Assembly: GCF_901933205.1 (NCBI RefSeq) | Contig: NC_044574.1 | Location: 16,601,733 to 16,665,732 of the forward strand | DNA from: Camarhynchus parvulus | Taxonomy: Eukaryota > Chordata > Aves > Passeriformes > Thraupidae | Direction: 5' to 3' | DNA: 64,000 bases | Shown here: positions 61,401-64,000 of the stretch, one piece after another | Layout: the number at the start of each line of letters is the position of its first letter | Position numbering within the stretch: the first letter of the stretch is position 1 | Translations under genes and position numbers: made by a program | Notes under the pieces: generated by a model | Database searches by the model: none | Told to the model about the DNA's origin: nothing | What the model saw: only the letters and a program-made list of their open reading frames with translations

Positions 61401-64000
61401 CATACAGTTCCATTCATAAATCTTTGTTCAGTGTAGTTCAATTTTTTCCATTAATAATTGTCTTTGCCTAAAAAGTTATGTGATACTCACCAAAGTTTTT
61501 TTTTCTAAAATTCTAACTCACTTTTTTCTCTCTCTAATCTATTTTATATTTATACATTCTTATAAAGAAATAATAGAAATAAAACACAGTAAAAAATCTT
61601 TGTAAAAGAAACTGGCGTAAAAATAGTGTAACCTTTTTTCTGGAAATACAGAAGCTTCATGGGTACTGTTGCACATTATAGATCCTAAGTTCACACTCTT
61701 TAATCAAGTGACTGTCCTGTAAGTAATTGATTAAGGATTGCAGAAATTGGCTGGAGTCCCTTGATTTCAACTATGACAAGAGAATAAAGGTCCATTTGGG
61801 TCTGAGGGAGAGACAAGGAGTGTAACCAGGCAAAAAGAGGGTAGGGTCAAGCTTTTCAAACAGGTGCAGAAGTCAAGACGGGTGCAAAAGCAAGCTGTGT
61901 GCCAAAGAGAGGAATGAATGGTTAATGATTAAGGGGTTAAATGAGATAAAGCCCAAACTGAAGGGTAGGAATTGTGTTAGAAATTAGTTATGCAGAGAAG
62001 CACCCATATAGGAAAGGCATAGAAAGACAGAGGCTATAAGCAGCCAGTAAAAAACCCCAGAACATCTCACTAACAATAACCCCAGACACAGGTGACAATC
62101 AAAACAGAAACATGATCAAATACAGAAAGAACTCTTAAAGTCATCTTTTTCTTTTGTGAAAATTGCATAATGAGAGCGCAGGGGAGTAATCCTCTGTTTC
62201 TGGGCCAATGAATCTTAGCAGATCCTAAATAGGATGTGTAAAGACAGATCCTGCAGATATTCTTATGGGGGGGGGATGAGGTCAATGGGAGTGGGGTTGA
62301 CTTTCTTATAATCTTTTCCCCTCTTAAATAACCAAAAGAAGTTTATTGGAATGAAACTCTTCAGCTGAATCTAAGTCCAAGAAGGGATTAAAAATCTGAG
62401 CTAGACAGGACATGGATTGCATAACCAAAGAGAGAGATCTGAATCCACCACAGCTGCAGAAGGAGAGCTGAGATAGCAATTGATTTAGTGAATTGCTCAT
62501 TTAATTCCCCTTCATGCCCAGCACAGTCCATCCCTGCCACAGGAGCATGGCTGGCAATGCTGTTCTCTGGTATCTGGTACCACTTTCCCGGATATTTTAC
62601 ATACCTTCTACATACCTAGTTCTGAATTACTTGCTAAGCCTATTCTGTGGGGTTTGGACTAGACAGCTCAGATTTTCAGTTCCTGGAATTCAGATTGTGG
62701 CTGTAAACCCTGTCATGCTGAAGACATTTCAATGTAAATTACTGCATTCAAGAGGAATGCATTAGCCACGGAATGATTATATGAAATGAGATTGCAACAA
62801 TGCCACAGCTGTGGTTTTAAACAATAGCTCAAGTAATTGTGGTTGTTTTGTCCAGACCTTAATGAAATTAGCAGGTTATAGAAGTGCTTTTCACATGCCT
62901 GGGCTGAAAAGCATTATATTTATCTTTTAAGGTAAGAAAGAAAACCTGAGGTACATTTTCAGATCCTCAAGGAAGTACTAGTGTAAACAGTGTCTTTATG
63001 AGATTTTTCTCACCTGTGGTGTCTTTTAGGATGTATTCTGCCTCTTTTAAAGATAAGAGAAAATTAGAAGTGGGGAGAGGAGGTGAAGCCTATTTTGCTT
63101 AGGAACAACGATGTATATTCTTGGAGTATAACAATTCATTAATTGGTGTTCATTGTATTAGACATTTTTAATCACTTTACCTCATTCTCACATTTCAAAA
63201 GAAAAAGGAAAACTATCTAGTGTCCCTTCTGAATTTGTAGTTACAGTATCCTTTCCCATGTGGTAGGTCAACAGGACTATATTGCCTTGTTTTGCGTGTC
63301 AGGGTCCCATTAACTTAATGTAATAGTTGGCACAGATTTCTGAGCAAGTTTCATCTATGAAGTCAGGAGGAGAATCTGAGTGGAATATAATACTCTGCTA
63401 AAACAATAATACTTTCATAATCTAACCCTCATTAACTTGTCAAGCCTAGTGACAGTCTTTAATAGCATTCATTCTTTTTATGTTTTTATTTTAAGTGATT
63501 TCTTTGTAGCCATTTGAAAACCTAAAATAAGATTGTTACTCTATCTGCATTTAATAGGGAACCATTCTGCCCTTTTTCTTTTTTTTGTCCTTTTTTTTCT
63601 TCTTTTTTTTTAATTGGAAAGCACTTATGTTTATCTGTAAGGCAGCTTGCCACAGATTTCTTTAAGAAGTGGATGGAAGTACATACATTTTATTTATGTT
63701 TATTTTCTATCTTGAGTAAATGCTAAAATGCTACAAATGGTGTTACAGGAATGCTGTTAGAAATTTTGTTCATTTTCTCATGTTTTTGTCACCAAAACAC
63801 ATATTGAGAATTGAGAGAAAGGATTGGATTTCCATGGCATGGCTGGGCCACCTGACATTGTCAGTTAGCAAAACATATTAGAGAGGAGAAAAATGTAGAT
63901 GTGTCTGGGGGGGCTTTGTGCCATCCTGTGTTCCTTGTCCCCTTCCCCTTGCTGCAATGTGCACCCCCTGCTTTCTGGCCTGGTGTGGCTCATGCTAAGG
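58416..64000. other. Intergenic desert, no gene recognised
   Basis: No exon, RNA gene or repeat family is recognised. Low-complexity features are a run of nine G at about 62267-62276 and a T-rich tract at about 63570-63612. The 91- and 83-codon frames (59923-60198, 62514-62765) lack recognisable motifs. Confidence 0.55.

Noticed and set aside
1..64000. CRISPR arrays, operons or bacterial features
   Set aside because: No regularly spaced direct repeats or compact coding organisation; the window is vertebrate non-coding DNA.

Overview
The window looks like a piece of bird genome, and a songbird is plausible. It is AT-rich, has no recognisable host gene, and carries avian-type repeats: several CR1 LINE fragments with the typical 3' tail (attctatgattctatg-like), ERVL-class solo LTRs opening with gttttggctgtggtagagttaa-like sequence, a short LTR ending in cgctgtcgca, an ERVK-like LTR opening tgtgggaaccc, and a long LTR family rich in ggagcag/ctgcag words. 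I found no tRNA, rRNA, CRISPR array or intact protein-coding gene. Nearly all open frames are chance frames or lie inside repeats. Family names come from my memory of avian repeats, not from a search.

Layout. 1-44 kb is a gene desert with scattered CR1 remnants (1.87, 16.1, 36.0, 39.6 and 44.0 kb), two solo LTRs of one subfamily in opposite orientation (7.81-8.42 kb, + strand; 12.87-13.43 kb, - strand), a perfect (TTTCCC)11 array at 24.31 kb and a minus-strand long-LTR fragment at 29.6-30.1 kb. 44-56.7 kb is a complex block. A CR1 is interrupted first by a short LTR and then by an ERVK-like solo LTR. This is followed by a long LTR and about 3 kb of otherwise unique DNA that ends abruptly at 49,726. 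There the sequence jumps into the 3' part of an ERVL provirus (RNase H and integrase remnant, polypurine tract, 3' LTR; 49,727-51,903), after which the same short LTR, CR1 tail, ERVK-like LTR, long LTR and unique DNA appear a second time (51,910-56,710). 56.7-64 kb is desert again, with one CR1 at 57.8-58.4 kb.

Main interpretation. The two 4.5-kb copies differ largely by small scattered indels. The six bases after the ERVL 3' LTR (cactga) are the same six bases that precede the short LTR in the first copy. This fits one locus with two alleles, one with the ERVL insertion and one without, placed end to end by an assembler. The join also cut off the 5' half of the provirus. A genuine tandem duplication is possible but less economical. 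The most unusual sequence is 44,355-45,149, where the short LTR appears about three times in tandem: the first copy is almost stripped of T, and the second is stripped of G with mostly G-to-A changes. The G-to-A copy resembles APOBEC-type editing of a retroelement, but the differently biased neighbour argues for a consensus artefact. Long reads would decide both questions.
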